A stretch of 64,000 nucleotides of DNA from Pseudomonas sp. Fl4BN1 (GCF_009908285.1 NZ_JAAARM010000002.1:1-64000), one strand, 5' to 3'; shown: positions 27,186 through 37,320, counted from the stretch's first letter. The notes: generated by a model from the letters alone, not told the origin. A program made the numbers and translations.

Positions 27186-29309
27186 TCAGGCCTGCAACGC
27201 GCTCCAGTCAAAAGGCTGGGCAAACTGACTGGCGGTGCTGGCGGTCAGTGGGCGCGCCACTAGGAAACCTTGCACGTACTCACAGCCGTTGGCTTTGAGC
27301 CATGCGTACTGTTCAAGGGTTTCTACACCCTCGGCAATCACCAGCAAACCGAATTGCCGGCACAGATCAATCACGCTGCGGGCGATCGCGGCATCCCGCG
27401 GCGAGGTGAGCAAGCGCGCGATCAGATGACGGTCGAGCTTGAGGGTGTCCAATTGCAAGTCACGCAGGTAAGCCAGGCAACAACTGCCCGAGCCGAAGTC
27501 GTCCAGAGCCACTCGCACTCCCAACTGATGCAGCAGCTGCAACTGTTTGCGGGTGTCATCCAGGTTCTGGGTCAGTGCCGCTTCCGTGACCTCGACCTCC
27601 AACTGGCGAGGTTGCAGGCCATGGCACAGCAGGACCTGGCGTAGTTCGCTGGCCAGGTTGGGCATGCCGAACTGGGTGGCGCTGAGACTGACCCCCAGCA
27701 CCAATTCCGGACTGAACACCTGCTCCCAATCCTTGCGCTGGGCGGCGCCCTGTTGATAGATCCAACTGCCCAGGCGACTGATCAGCCGCGCTTCCTCCAA
27801 CAAGGGCAAGAACAGCCCCGGCGGTACATCGCCGACACTCGGGTGACGCCAACGCAACAACGCCTCGAACCCTCGCAAGCGCCCATCGGCAATCGCCACC
27901 TGGGGCTGATAGACCAGGGTGAACTCCTTGCGCTCCACCGCACTGCGCACGCTTTCTTCGAGCATCAACCGGGAACGCGCGCGGCCGTTCATTTCGTGGT
28001 CGTAATAACGATACTGCTGGCGACCGGCGCGCTTGGCCTCGTACATGGCAATGTCCGCCGCCCGCAGCAAGCCATCCAGGTTGGAGCCGCAGTCGGGGTA
28101 GATGGCGATGCCGATACTGGCCCCCAGCACCACCTCCAGGCCATCGATCTGCTGGCTGATGGACAGGCGTTCGATCAGCTTCTCGGCGATTTTCGCCGCC
28201 TGTTCGGGGAGTCTCAGTTCCAGTAAGGCGGTGAACTCGTCACCGCCCATGCGCCCGAGAATGTCGAATGAATGCAGGCACTCCTTCAACTGTTCGGACA
28301 CCCAGCGCAGTATCCGGTCGCCGGCATCGTGCCCCAGGGAATCGTTGACGCGCTTGAAGCCATCAAGATCCAGGTACAAGAGGACCAGGGTCTTGCCCGA
28401 GCGATCACTGCGCAACAGGATGTTTTCCACCGTCTGGTAGAAGCCGCGCCGATTGAGCAACCCGGTCAGCGGATCGGTCACCGCCTGGTATTCCAGTTGC
28501 TGATGCAGATGATGCACCTCGGACATGTCCAACAGGGTCACCACCATCGCCTTCTGCTCGCTGGGCAAGGGCGCGCAGGACAATGCCACGCTGAGCTGCT
28601 GGCCGGGAACGGTGCGTAACAGCGCGTCATGCAAGCGATAGGTTTGTCCCTGGCGATAGCAGGCGAACAACTCGGATTGATGCCAGTCGGGAACATGGGG
28701 CTTTTGCAGATAGTTGAGGAAGAGCGAACCTTCCAACTCTTTCACCTGGGCACTGAGCAAGCGTGAAACCGCCGGATTGGCGAAGCGTACCCGCCCGTCC
28801 TCGTCCACCACCAGGATGCCTTCGGCGGCGTTGTCCAACACCGAGGCATTGAACGCCCGGGCCACTTCCAGGTCATGACTGAGGTGCTGCAGCGCCCGGC
28901 GATTGCGCTGGTGTTCCAGCAGCGCCTGAACCTTGGGCTTGAGGATCTGCGGGTCGAAAGGCTTGAACAGGTAATCCACCGCGCCGTTGGCGTAGCCCTT
29001 GATCACCGCGTCCTGGGACTGTTCGTTGGCCGTCAGAAAAATAATCGGCGTCAGACGGGTGCGCTGGCTGCCACGCATCAGCCTGGCCACTTCAAAGCCG
29101 TCCATGCCGGGCATCTGCACATCCAGTAAGACCAGATCCACCTCATGCTCGAGCAGCAGGCCCAGGGCCTCAATGCCTGAGGCAGCCGTCATCACCTGCC
29201 AATCCTGACGCTGCAACAGCGCGCGCATGCTTAGGAGATTTTCAGGATAGTCATCGACGATCAAAAGAGTGGAGTGGCCTTCAGTTGCCCCCGGTTGCAC
29301 GCATTCCAT
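27186..29309 (-). CDS. response regulator with PAS, GGDEF and EAL domains
   Basis: 707 residues. A receiver domain (phospho-acceptor Asp63 in LLDVQMPGMDG) is followed by a PAS domain (about 150-265), GGDEF (355-359) and EAL (482-484 in FEALLRW). GGDEF and the EAL residues DDFGSG, KLD and AEGVE are intact, so both cyclic-di-GMP synthesis and hydrolysis are possible. The inhibitory RxxD site before GGDEF reads HSFD and has lost its Arg. The start at 29309 gives a normal receiver N-terminus; 22 more in-frame codons lie upstream. No cognate histidine kinase is adjacent. A divergent alginate lyase gene lies 320 bp away. Confidence 0.9.
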   Translation of the reverse strand: MECVQPGATEGHSTLLIVDDYPENLLSMRALLQRQDWQVMTAASGIEALGLLLEHEVDLVLLDVQMPGMDGFEVARLMRGSQRTRLTPIIFLTANEQSQDAVIKGYANGAVDYLFKPFDPQILKPKVQALLEHQRNRRALQHLSHDLEVARAFNASVLDNAAEGILVVDEDGRVRFANPAVSRLLSAQVKELEGSLFLNYLQKPHVPDWHQSELFACYRQGQTYRLHDALLRTVPGQQLSVALSCAPLPSEQKAMVVTLLDMSEVHHLHQQLEYQAVTDPLTGLLNRRGFYQTVENILLRSDRSGKTLVLLYLDLDGFKRVNDSLGHDAGDRILRWVSEQLKECLHSFDILGRMGGDEFTALLELRLPEQAAKIAEKLIERLSISQQIDGLEVVLGASIGIAIYPDCGSNLDGLLRAADIAMYEAKRAGRQQYRYYDHEMNGRARSRLMLEESVRSAVERKEFTLVYQPQVAIADGRLRGFEALLRWRHPSVGDVPPGLFLPLLEEARLISRLGSWIYQQGAAQRKDWEQVFSPELVLGVSLSATQFGMPNLASELRQVLLCHGLQPRQLEVEVTEAALTQNLDDTRKQLQLLHQLGVRVALDDFGSGSCCLAYLRDLQLDTLKLDRHLIARLLTSPRDAAIARSVIDLCRQFGLLVIAEGVETLEQYAWLKANGCEYVQGFLVARPLTASTASQFAQPFDWSALQA

Positions 29310-29629
29310 GCTGCTTCTCTTGTCTGTAATGAGATCGAACTTTTGAGAAAAACCTGACAAATACTGAGGTTTCACTCTAGACCCGGATATACGAAAGCAG
29401 AAGCTGTCAGCACACCATCACTCCATCAATGGCCACGACTCCCGACTAACGGTCACACTTTGGCCGCGCAAAAACCGGGACAGATGGCAATTTGATACTT
29501 TGCCGGCGTCATATTTCCGCCACACGGACCTCGCCAGACACCTGCACTGCGCTATAAAGACGCCCGAAGAAGCGCAGACTAAAGCCTTCGGCTTGCTGCA
29601 ACTGACATGCTCTTGGGGAAACATCGACC
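29310..29629. other. 320-bp divergent gap before the alginate lyase gene
   Basis: It separates the GGDEF-EAL gene (left) and the PL7 lyase gene (right), so it should hold both promoters. I see no palindrome, terminator or small gene that I can support. Confidence 0.4.
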
Positions 29630-30301
29630 ATGATCGACCTGGCAACCTGGAACCTCAGCGTTCCTGTCGGCAGCCCGCCGACAACCATCGACACCCCGAC
29701 ACTGGTCAAAGGCTTCAAGGACCAGTACTTCCACTCCAACACCGGCACGTTGTTTTTCTGGTCTCCGGTTACCGGCTCGAGAACCGAGAACGCCATCTAC
29801 CCGCGCACCGAACTGCGCGAGACCTATGCCAACGGCACCCTGCGCAACTGGACCTATCCCGAAGCGGACAATCTGCTGTCTGCGACCCTGGCGGTGAACC
29901 AGGTGCCTTCGTCGGGCAAGATCGTCATCGGTCAGATCCACGCCTACAACAGCACCAAGCCCCTGGTGAAAGTGGAGTACCAGTACAAGACCAGCAACAG
30001 CCGCGGCAACATCGTCGCCAAGGTACGCATGCGCCCGGATGACGATGAGGGCCGGGTGATCACCATTGCCAAGAACGTGCCCATGGGCCGAAAGTTTTCC
30101 TACCTGATCCACCTGAGCCCAGGTGGTGCCCTAGGGGTCAGTGCAGCGGGATATCAATGGGATGGCCAACTGAGCGCCAGCTGGCGCGACAAGCCGCTGT
30201 ATTTCAAGGCCGGGGTTTATGTACAGGACAACAGCGGCTACACCAGCGAGGGCGGCAAGGTAACCTTCTCCAAGCTGGATATCGACCACAACAAAATCTA
30301 A
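29630..30301 (+). CDS. alginate lyase, polysaccharide lyase family 7
   Basis: 223 residues, a single PL7 beta-jelly-roll domain. The three family motifs are present: RTELR (59-63), QIH (102-104) and YFKAGVYVQ (191-199), holding the catalytic Gln, His and Tyr. QIH often goes with polyguluronate or mixed alginate cleavage. The enzyme cleaves alginate by beta-elimination. No signal peptide is visible, so export would need another route, or it acts inside cells or after lysis. GGGGAAA lies before the ATG. It is a single gene followed at once by a REP array. Confidence 0.9.
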   Translation: MIDLATWNLSVPVGSPPTTIDTPTLVKGFKDQYFHSNTGTLFFWSPVTGSRTENAIYPRTELRETYANGTLRNWTYPEADNLLSATLAVNQVPSSGKIVIGQIHAYNSTKPLVKVEYQYKTSNSRGNIVAKVRMRPDDDEGRVITIAKNVPMGRKFSYLIHLSPGGALGVSAAGYQWDGQLSASWRDKPLYFKAGVYVQDNSGYTSEGGKVTFSKLDIDHNKI

Positions 30302-30311
30302 ACCCCCTCCC

Positions 30312-30702
30312 CGTGCAGGAGCCGGCTTGCCGGCGAAGGCGTCCTTGAACGCAGCGCAATCCCAAAGGGCCTCTTCGCTGGCAAGCCAGCTCCTACAGTA
30401 ATCACCTGGATACCCCGTAGGAGCCGGCTTGCCGGCGAAGGCGTCCTTGAACACAGCGCAGTCCCAAAGGGCCTCTTCGCTGGCAAGCCAGCTCCTACAA
30501 TAATCACCTGGATCCCCCGTAGGAGCCGGCTTGCCGGCGAAGGCGCCCTTGAACGCAGCGCAGGCCCAAAGGGCCTCTTCGCTGGCAAGCCAGCTCCTAC
30601 AATAATCACCTGGATCCCCTGTGGGAGCCGGCTTGCCGGCGAAGGCGCTCTTGAACGCAGCGCAGTCCCAAAGGGCCTCTTCGCTGGCAAGCCGGCGGCT
30701 AC
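30312..30702. repeat. array of four REP pairs
   Basis: Units start near 30312, 30417, 30519 and 30621, about 104 bp apart. Each has a CCGG-type arm, a ~35-base variable middle with CTTGAACGCAGCGCA and CCAAAGGGCCTC, and a CTGG-type arm. TAATCACCTGGAT links the units. The array fills most of the 466-bp gap 30302-30767. The last right arm is degenerate. Confidence 0.92.
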
Positions 30703-30723
30703 GGAGGCGGGAATTCCGGGCAC

Positions 30724-30751
30724 AAAAAAGCCCGCATCACTGCGGGCTTTT
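30724..30751 (-). terminator. terminator of the fba transcript
   Basis: A perfect 11-bp stem AAAAGCCCGCA with its complement. It has six T residues in the leftward direction and lies 17 bp past the fba stop. Confidence 0.85.
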
Positions 30752-30767
30752 CGGAGGACGCTAAGGC

Positions 30768-31832
30768 TTAGTTGACCTTGGCGTTCAGCTCACCCTTGAG
30801 GTAGCGCTGGAACATCGCTTCCAGGGAGATCGGTTTGATCTTCGAGGCGTTGCCCGCAGTGCCGAAAGCTTCGTAACGGGCGATGCACACGTCGCGCATG
30901 GCGGTCACGGTAGCACCGAAGAACTTACGCGGGTCGAACTCGCTCGGGTTGGTGGCCATCAGGCGACGCATGGCACCCGTGGACGCCAGGCGCAGGTCGG
31001 TGTCGATGTTGACCTTGCGTACGCCGTACTTGATGCCTTCGACGATTTCCTCAACCGGTACGCCGTAGGTTTCTTTGATGTCGCCGCCGTACTGGTTGAT
31101 GATCGCCAGCCACTCTTGCGGAACCGAAGACGAACCGTGCATCACCAGGTGCGTGTTGGGGATGCGCTTGTGGATCTCTTTGATCCGGTCGATCGCCAGC
31201 ACGTCGCCGGTAGGGGGCTTGGTGAACTTGTAGGCGCCGTGGCTGGTGCCGATGGCAATGGCCAGGGCATCGACCTGGGTTTTCTTGACGAAGTCAGCCG
31301 CTTCTTCAGGATCAGTCAGCATCTGGCTGTGATCCAGCACGCCTTCGGCGCCGATGCCGTCTTCTTCACCGGCCATGCCGGTTTCCAGGGAACCCAGGCA
31401 GCCCAGTTCGCCTTCAACCGAAACGCCACAGGCGTGAGCCATGGCCACGGTCTGCTGGGTCACGCGCACGTTGTACTCGTAGTCGGTCGGAGTCTTGCCG
31501 TCTTCGCCCAGGGAGCCGTCCATCATCACCGAGGAGAAGCCCAACTGGATGGAGCGCTGGCAGACGTCAGGGCTGGTGCCGTGGTCCTGGTGCATGCACA
31601 CCGGGATATGCGGGAACTCTTCGATGGCAGCCAGGATCAGGTGGCGCAGGAACGGCGCACCGGCGTACTTGCGCGCACCGGCGGAAGCCTGAACGATCAC
31701 CGGGGAGTCGGTCTTGTCAGCGGCTTCCATGATGGCGCGCATCTGCTCAAGGTTGTTGACGTTGAAGGCTGGAACGCCGTAGCCGAACTCGGCTGCGTGG
31801 TCCAGCATCTGGCGCATGCTGATGAGTGCCAT
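30768..31832 (-). CDS. fba: class II fructose-1,6-bisphosphate aldolase
   Basis: 354 residues, class II zinc enzyme of the Calvin-cycle subtype. Zinc and substrate residues sit in [19 protein letters not shown] and [12 protein letters not shown]. It interconverts fructose-1,6-bisphosphate with dihydroxyacetone phosphate and glyceraldehyde-3-phosphate. Pseudomonads lack phosphofructokinase, so it mainly serves gluconeogenesis. It is the last gene of the leftward tkt-epd-pgk cluster, separated from pgk by two small lipoprotein genes and a REP pair. Confidence 0.95.
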   Translation of the reverse strand: MALISMRQMLDHAAEFGYGVPAFNVNNLEQMRAIMEAADKTDSPVIVQASAGARKYAGAPFLRHLILAAIEEFPHIPVCMHQDHGTSPDVCQRSIQLGFSSVMMDGSLGEDGKTPTDYEYNVRVTQQTVAMAHACGVSVEGELGCLGSLETGMAGEEDGIGAEGVLDHSQMLTDPEEAADFVKKTQVDALAIAIGTSHGAYKFTKPPTGDVLAIDRIKEIHKRIPNTHLVMHGSSSVPQEWLAIINQYGGDIKETYGVPVEEIVEGIKYGVRKVNIDTDLRLASTGAMRRLMATNPSEFDPRKFFGATVTAMRDVCIARYEAFGTAGNASKIKPISLEAMFQRYLKGELNAKVN

Positions 31833-31964
31833 TGTGTGTCTCTCTCCCGGTCGAGGGTCGTTAATCGTGCAAGCCTGCCGTAGCGGCGACTGCTATTCAA
31901 GTGATTGCAGATCGGGGGTCAGCCCGCTCTGTTCTATGCGTTAAAACCAAATCTCTACAGCCCT

Positions 31965-32046
31965 GTAGGAGCCGGCTCGCCGGCGAAAAGGCCCTTGAGC
32001 CTTGCTCAGGTCTCGACGCCGCCTTCGCTGGCAAGCCAGCTCCTAC
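31965..32046. repeat. REP palindrome pair
   Basis: CCGG-type arm first (with one change, GGCTCGCCGG), CTGG-type arm second. Its right end overlaps the last codons of the MliC-like gene and provides its TAG stop. Confidence 0.88.
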
Positions 32047-32372
32047 ATGGCCTTGCAGCCACGGCCGATCAGGTCATTGGTGGCGACCCAGTAGACCAGG
32101 CCTTCCTCACCCTTGACGTGAAACGCCAGCATGTCATCGCTGTACAGCGAGCCCGAACCGCTGGGCTCAAGCTTCAGGCGGCGCACCTGGTCGTCGCCCC
32201 CAAGGCGCACGTCGACAGCCTTGCGGCTGTCGTCGGTGTAGCGCCAGAGCACCTGGGCCTGGCTGTCGCAGGTCCAGGTCGTCCAGTTGTCAGTGGTCGG
32301 CGACTTGAGCAGGTTCAGGTTGGCGCAACCTGCAAGCAAGCCCAGCATCGCCACGGCGATCAAACCTTTCAT
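32043..32372 (-). CDS. MliC-like lipoprotein (putative lysozyme inhibitor)
   Basis: 109 residues. A lipoprotein signal ends at LLAGC (Cys16). The mature part shows the MliC pattern: WTCDSQAQVLWRY near its start, then an SGSGSLYSDDMLAFHVKGEEGLV stretch. MliC proteins sit in the periplasm or membrane and inhibit c-type lysozymes; that activity is inferred here. ATG at 32372 follows GAGGA; an adjacent in-frame TTG is possible. The TAG stop is the TAG of a REP arm. It lies inside a glycolytic gene cluster, between fba and a second lipoprotein gene. Confidence 0.78.
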   Translation of the reverse strand: MKGLIAVAMLGLLAGCANLNLLKSPTTDNWTTWTCDSQAQVLWRYTDDSRKAVDVRLGGDDQVRRLKLEPSGSGSLYSDDMLAFHVKGEEGLVYWVATNDLIGRGCKAM

Positions 32373-32432
32373 CAATGTTCCTCGGCTGGCGCTCCACAGA
32401 GCGCCGCACGTCGCGTTATCCAGTCTGACCCG

Positions 32433-32654
32433 TCAAGGACAACCCTGTTCCTTGGCCTTTGACGGTGTCTCGTACTTCTCCAGGCCTTCAGGCCCCAGGC
32501 GCTTGTTGATCACCGGCGCCGTCTCGGCTTGCCAGTCGGCCTGATAACAGCCTTTCTCCGGCTCTCCGGCCTCGCTCCCCGACTGTGCTTGCGGGGTGCT
32601 TGAGCACCCTGCAAGCAAGGCCGCGGCAATCAACAGTGGCAACGTCTTGACCAT
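32433..32654 (-). CDS. small lipoprotein of unknown function
   Basis: 73 residues. A signal peptide with lipobox LLAGCSS leads to a ~57-residue mature peptide with two more cysteines (KGCYQAD and the C-terminal EQGCP) that could pair. I do not recognise a domain. It lies 32 bp after pgk and 60 bp before the MliC-like gene, all leftwards, so the three are probably cotranscribed. Confidence 0.75.
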   Translation of the reverse strand: MVKTLPLLIAAALLAGCSSTPQAQSGSEAGEPEKGCYQADWQAETAPVINKRLGPEGLEKYETPSKAKEQGCP

Positions 32655-32686
32655 CAGAACACTCCTTTGCCTGGCCAGAGAGGACC

Positions 32687-33850
32687 TCAGGCTTTAGCCC
32701 GGGCTTCCAGGACTTCAACCGCCGGCAGCACCTTGCCCTCGACAAACTCGAGGAAGGCGCCACCACCGGTAGAAATGTAGGAGATCTGCTGGGCAACGCC
32801 ATATTTGTCGATGGCGGCCAGGGTGTCGCCACCACCGGCAATCGAGAATGCCGCGCTGTCGGCAATGGCTTGGGCCAACACCTTGGTGCCATGACCGAAC
32901 TGGTCGAACTCGAACACGCCCACCGGACCGTTCCAGAGGATGGTCTTGGAGGACTTCAGCAACTCGGCGAATTGCGCGGCGGTTTGCGGACCGATGTCGA
33001 GAATCATATCGTCATCGGCTACGTCGGCGATCAGCTTGACGGTAGCTGCAGCGCTTTCGGCGAACTCCTTGGCCACCACCACGTCCACCGGCAACGGCAC
33101 GCTGACCTTGGCAGCGATGGCGCGGGCGGTATCCAGCAGGTCCGGCTCGTACAACGACTTGCCCACCGGATGACCAGCAGCGGCGAGGAAGGTGTTGGCG
33201 ATACCGCCGCCGACGATCAACTGGCTGCAGATCTGGCTCAGGCTGTTGAGCACATCAAGCTTGGTCGAGACCTTGGAACCGGCAACGATCGCCGCCATCG
33301 GCTTGGCCGGGTTGCCCAGGGCCTTGCCCAGCGCGTCCAGCTCAGCCGCCAGCAAAGGGCCTGCTGCGGCCACTTTGGCGAACTTGGCAACGCCGTGAGT
33401 CGAGCCTTCGGCACGGTGTGCGGTACCAAAAGCATCCATCACGAAGACATCGCACAAAGCAGCGTATTGCTGGGCCAGTTCATCGGCGTTGCTTTTCTCG
33501 CCCTTGTTGAAGCGCACGTTCTCGAACAGCACGATGTCGCCGGCCTTGACCTCGATGCCGCCCAGGTAGTCGGCTACCAGCGGTACCTCGCGGCCCAAGG
33601 CACGGCTCAGGTAGTCAGCCACCGGCTTGAGGCTGTTCTCAGCGGAGAACTCGCCTTCGGTCGGACGGCCCAGGTGCGAGCAAACCATCACGGCCGCACC
33701 TTTTTCCAGGGCCAGCTTGATGGTCGGCAGCGAAGCCAGGATTCGCGCATCGCTGGTGACAACACCGTCCTTGACTGGGACGTTGAGGTCTTCACGGATC
33801 AGCACGCGCTTACCTTGCAGATCGAGGTCGGTCATCTTCAACACGGTCAT
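32687..33850 (-). CDS. pgk: phosphoglycerate kinase
   Basis: 387 residues, usual bacterial length. The N-terminal substrate motif [25 protein letters not shown] and the C-terminal nucleotide region [11 protein letters not shown] with GGGDTLAAI are intact. It transfers phosphate between 1,3-bisphosphoglycerate and ADP. ATG at 33850 gives the family N-terminus; three upstream codons are rejected. It starts 17 bp after epd and is likely in one transcript with it. Confidence 0.96.
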   Translation of the reverse strand: MTVLKMTDLDLQGKRVLIREDLNVPVKDGVVTSDARILASLPTIKLALEKGAAVMVCSHLGRPTEGEFSAENSLKPVADYLSRALGREVPLVADYLGGIEVKAGDIVLFENVRFNKGEKSNADELAQQYAALCDVFVMDAFGTAHRAEGSTHGVAKFAKVAAAGPLLAAELDALGKALGNPAKPMAAIVAGSKVSTKLDVLNSLSQICSQLIVGGGIANTFLAAAGHPVGKSLYEPDLLDTARAIAAKVSVPLPVDVVVAKEFAESAAATVKLIADVADDDMILDIGPQTAAQFAELLKSSKTILWNGPVGVFEFDQFGHGTKVLAQAIADSAAFSIAGGGDTLAAIDKYGVAQQISYISTGGGAFLEFVEGKVLPAVEVLEARAKA

Positions 33851-33867
33851 GGGTCGCAATTCCTGGG

Positions 33868-34947
33868 TTACTGGTCTTTAGAAGCAGATAGTTTAGAGAC
33901 AGAACGTGGAGCAGCTGTTTGCAGATAGTGCCCTGCAACATCCAGCATTCGGTTGGCAAAGCCCCATTCGTTGTCGAACCACGCCAGGATGTTCACCAGC
34001 CGGGGGCCGGAAACACGAGTCTGGCTGGCATCGACGATCGCCGAATGGGGATCGTGATTAAAATCACAGCTGGCGTGAGGCAGCTCGGTATACGCCAACA
34101 GGCCCTTGAGCGGGCCACTGGTAGCCGCCTCGCGCAGGATCCGGTTGACCTCGCTGGCGTCGGTGTCACTCACGGTCTGCATGGTGATATCCAGGCAGGA
34201 CACGTTGACCGTCGGCACCCGCACAGCTTTGGCCTGAATTCGGCCGGCAAGTTCCGGCAACAAGCGCTCGATACCCCGCGCCAGTCCGGTGGACACCGGG
34301 ATCACCGACTGAAACGCTGAGCGGGTGCGGCGCAGGTCTTCGTGGTGATAAGCATCGATCACCGGCTGATCGTTCATTGCCGAGTGAATGGTGGTCACCG
34401 AGACGTATTCCAGGCCAATGGCCTGATTCAGCAAACGCAACAGCGGCACGCCGCAGTTGGTGGTGCAGGAAGCGCTGGACACCAGCAGCTCGTCACCGCT
34501 CAGGCAATCCTGGTTCACCCCGTAGACGATGGTGGCGTCGACATCCGCCTCGCTGGCCATCGGTTGGGAAAACAGCACTCGCGGCGCGCCGGCATCGAGG
34601 AAGCGCTGGCCGTCTTCCCGGGTGTGGTAGGCACCGGAACATTCCAGCACCAGATCGACGCCCAGGGACGCCCAATCGATGCCTTCGGGGGTGGCACTGC
34701 GCAACACTTTCACGCAATTGCCATTGATATGCAGACAGTCGCCATCGACCTTCACCTCGCCCGGGAACCGGCCGTGGGTGGAGTCGAAGCGTGTCAGGTA
34801 TTCCACGCTGGCCATGTCGGCCAGATCGTTGATCGCGACGATTTCGAACCCGGCCGCAGCCCCCCGCTCGAACAGAGCACGCAAGACGCAACGACCAATC
34901 CGGCCGTAGCCGTTGAGTGCAACTTTATAGGGACGCGGTTGAGGCAT
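33868..34947 (-). CDS. epd: erythrose-4-phosphate dehydrogenase
   Basis: 359 residues, GAPDH superfamily. NAD-binding [14 protein letters not shown] is near the N-terminus, and the catalytic Cys is in SASCTTNC. The THGRFPGEV segment, [14 protein letters not shown] and its position before pgk mark it as Epd rather than glycolytic GAPDH. It oxidises erythrose-4-phosphate to 4-phosphoerythronate for pyridoxal-phosphate synthesis. It lies between tkt, which makes its substrate, and pgk. Confidence 0.92.
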   Translation of the reverse strand: MPQPRPYKVALNGYGRIGRCVLRALFERGAAAGFEIVAINDLADMASVEYLTRFDSTHGRFPGEVKVDGDCLHINGNCVKVLRSATPEGIDWASLGVDLVLECSGAYHTREDGQRFLDAGAPRVLFSQPMASEADVDATIVYGVNQDCLSGDELLVSSASCTTNCGVPLLRLLNQAIGLEYVSVTTIHSAMNDQPVIDAYHHEDLRRTRSAFQSVIPVSTGLARGIERLLPELAGRIQAKAVRVPTVNVSCLDITMQTVSDTDASEVNRILREAATSGPLKGLLAYTELPHASCDFNHDPHSAIVDASQTRVSGPRLVNILAWFDNEWGFANRMLDVAGHYLQTAAPRSVSKLSASKDQ

Positions 34948-35004
34948 GGGGTTCTCAATGACCGGTGATGAAACCGTCAGCTTCGTGCTGCCTGCGCCAT
35001 CGTC

Positions 35005-35069
35005 ATCGCGAGCAAGCTCGCTCCCACAAGGACGGTATACATCCCTGTAGGAGCGAGCTTGCTCGCGAT
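35005..35069. repeat. second-family palindromic repeat (GAGCAAGCTCGC type)
   Basis: Two inverted arms, ATCGCGAGCAAGCTCGCTCC and GGAGCGAGCTTGCTCGCGAT, 19 bases apart in the epd-tkt gap. It shares the GTAGGAGC edge with the common REP but has a different core. It is the only copy of this type I see in the window. Confidence 0.8.
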
Positions 35070-35100
35070 TGCGTCAGCGCTGACAACCCGGCTTCCGGGT

Positions 35101-37098
35101 TTAGTCTTCCAGCAGCTCTTCGGCCTGACCCAGGATATTCTCCAGGGTGAAACCGAACTCTTCGAACAAGGCCGGCGCAGGCGCCGACTCGCCGTAGGTG
35201 GTCATGCCGATCACCCGGCCTTCCAGACCGACGTACTTGTACCAGAAGTCAGCGTGAGCAGCTTCGATGGCGATCCGCGCACTGACCTGCAACGGCAGTA
35301 CCGATTGCTTGTAGCCCGCATCCTGGGCGTCGAACACGCTGGTGCACGGCATGGAAACCACACGCACCTTGCGGCCCTGCTCGGTCAGCTTGTCGAACGC
35401 CTGAACCGCCAGGCCCACTTCCGAACCGGTAGCGATCAGGATCAGTTCAGGCTCGCCTGCGCAGTCTTTCAACACGTAGCCACCACGGCTGATATCGGCG
35501 ATCTGCCCGGCATCACGGGTTTGGTGCTGCAGGTTCTGGCGGGAGAAGATCAGTGCCGAAGGACCGTCCTTACGCTCCAGGGCGTACTTCCAGGACACGG
35601 CCGACTCAACGGCATCGGCTGGACGCCAGGTGTCGAGATTCGGGGTGGTGCGCAGGCTGGTCAGTTGCTCGATCGGCTGGTGGGTCGGGCCGTCTTCACC
35701 CAGACCGATGGAGTCGTGGGTGTAGACATGAATCACCCGCTGCTTCATCAGGGCCGACATGCGTACCGCGTTGCGGGCGTATTCCATGAACATCAGGAAG
35801 GTCGCGCCGTAAGGTACCAGGCCACCGTGCAGGGCCACGCCGTTCATGATGGCGGTCATGCCGAACTCGCGCACGCCGTAGTACATGTAGTTGCCGCTGG
35901 CGTCTTCAGCGCTGACGCCCTTGCAGCCTTTCCACAGGGTCAGGTTGGAACCGGCCAGGTCGGCCGAGCCACCGAGGAACTCTGGCAACAGCGGGCCGAA
36001 AGCGTTCAGGGTGTTCTGGCTGGCTTTACGGCTGGCGATGGTTTCGCCCTTGGCCGCTACTTCAGCGATGTAGGCGTTGGCCTTCTCGGCGAAGTCCGCC
36101 GGCAGGTCACCGCTCAGGCGACGCACCAGTTCATTGGCTTCGCTTGGGAATGCCGCGGAGTAGGCAGCAAAACGCTGATCCCATTCGGCTTCCACGGCGC
36201 GACCGGCTTCCTTGGCGTCCCACTCGGCGTAGATGTCGGCAGGAATTTCGAACGGGCCATGGTTCCACTTCAGCGCGGCGCGGGTCAGGGCGATTTCCTC
36301 GGCGCCCAGTGGCGCGCCGTGGCAGTCTTCCTTGCCCTGCTTGTTCGGCGAACCGAAACCGATGGTGGTCTTGCAGCAGATCAGGGTCGGCAGCGGGCTC
36401 TTGCGCGCGGTGTCGATGGCGGTCTTGATCTCTTCCGGATCGTGGCCGTCGACGTTGCGGATCACCTGCCAGTTGTAGGCTTCGAAACGCTTCGGCGTGT
36501 CGTCGGTGAACCAGCCTTCGACTTCACCGTCGATGGAGATGCCGTTGTCATCGTAGAAGGCGATCAGCTTGCCCAGGCCCAAAGTACCGGCCAGGGATGC
36601 CACTTCGTGGGAAATGCCTTCCATCATGCAGCCATCACCCAGGAATACGTAGGTGTGGTGATCGACGATGTTGTGGCCTGGGCGGTTGAACTGGGCTGCC
36701 AGGACTTTTTCCGCCAGGGCGAAGCCCACGGCATTGGCCAGACCCTGACCCAACGGGCCAGTGGTGGTTTCCACGCCTGGGGTGTAGCCCAATTCAGGGT
36801 GGCCCGGGGTGCGGCTGTGCAGTTGGCGGAAGCTTTTCAGGTCATCGATCGACAGGTCGTAGCCGGTCAGGTGCAGCAGCGAGTAGATCAACATCGAGCC
36901 GTGGCCGTTGGACAGCACGAAGCGGTCACGGTCGGCGAAGGATGGATTGCTCGGGTTGTGCTTCAGGTAGTCACGCCAAAGTACTTCGGCGATATCCGCC
37001 ATACCCATAGGGGCACCTGGATGGCCGCTGTTGGCTTTTTGCACGGCATCCATGCTGAGGGCACGAATGGCGTTGGCACGCTCACGACGGCTGGGCAT
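35101..37098 (-). CDS. tktA: transketolase
   Basis: 665 residues. The thiamine diphosphate motif is [20 protein letters not shown] with the downstream [25 protein letters not shown] and the C-terminal transketolase domain ([14 protein letters not shown]) are intact. It transfers two-carbon units in the pentose phosphate pathway. AGGAGA lies before the ATG. It is first in the leftward tkt-epd-pgk-fba cluster and divergent from the ArsR-methyltransferase gene. Confidence 0.96.
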   Translation of the reverse strand: MPSRRERANAIRALSMDAVQKANSGHPGAPMGMADIAEVLWRDYLKHNPSNPSFADRDRFVLSNGHGSMLIYSLLHLTGYDLSIDDLKSFRQLHSRTPGHPELGYTPGVETTTGPLGQGLANAVGFALAEKVLAAQFNRPGHNIVDHHTYVFLGDGCMMEGISHEVASLAGTLGLGKLIAFYDDNGISIDGEVEGWFTDDTPKRFEAYNWQVIRNVDGHDPEEIKTAIDTARKSPLPTLICCKTTIGFGSPNKQGKEDCHGAPLGAEEIALTRAALKWNHGPFEIPADIYAEWDAKEAGRAVEAEWDQRFAAYSAAFPSEANELVRRLSGDLPADFAEKANAYIAEVAAKGETIASRKASQNTLNAFGPLLPEFLGGSADLAGSNLTLWKGCKGVSAEDASGNYMYYGVREFGMTAIMNGVALHGGLVPYGATFLMFMEYARNAVRMSALMKQRVIHVYTHDSIGLGEDGPTHQPIEQLTSLRTTPNLDTWRPADAVESAVSWKYALERKDGPSALIFSRQNLQHQTRDAGQIADISRGGYVLKDCAGEPELILIATGSEVGLAVQAFDKLTEQGRKVRVVSMPCTSVFDAQDAGYKQSVLPLQVSARIAIEAAHADFWYKYVGLEGRVIGMTTYGESAPAPALFEEFGFTLENILGQAEELLED

Positions 37099-37294
37099 CG
37101 CTGATCTCCTGGGGATTGAATAAAACGAAACGGAAAAAAGGCCTGCATTTTCCCTCAGGCGTCTGGCGGGGGCAATGACAGATAGTCACTCAGGCATGTT
37201 TTTCCCATGGATAGATGCAGAATCGGCTGATGAAACTGCGCCACCGTTCGTTAAGAGAAGAAACCAAGGCTCTGGCACAGGAACCTCGCGACTC

Positions 37295-37316
37295 AATATC
37301 AAAACTTTTTGATATT
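37295..37316. promoter_or_regulatory. perfect palindrome, candidate ArsR-type operator
   Basis: AATATCAAAA and TTTTGATATT separated by CT. It stands out as AT-rich in GC-rich surroundings, in the tktA-regulator divergent gap. It ends five bases before the -35 of the likely regulator promoter. Its form suits a dimeric ArsR-type protein, most simply the adjacent regulator itself. Confidence 0.75.
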
Positions 37317-37320
37317 GGTC

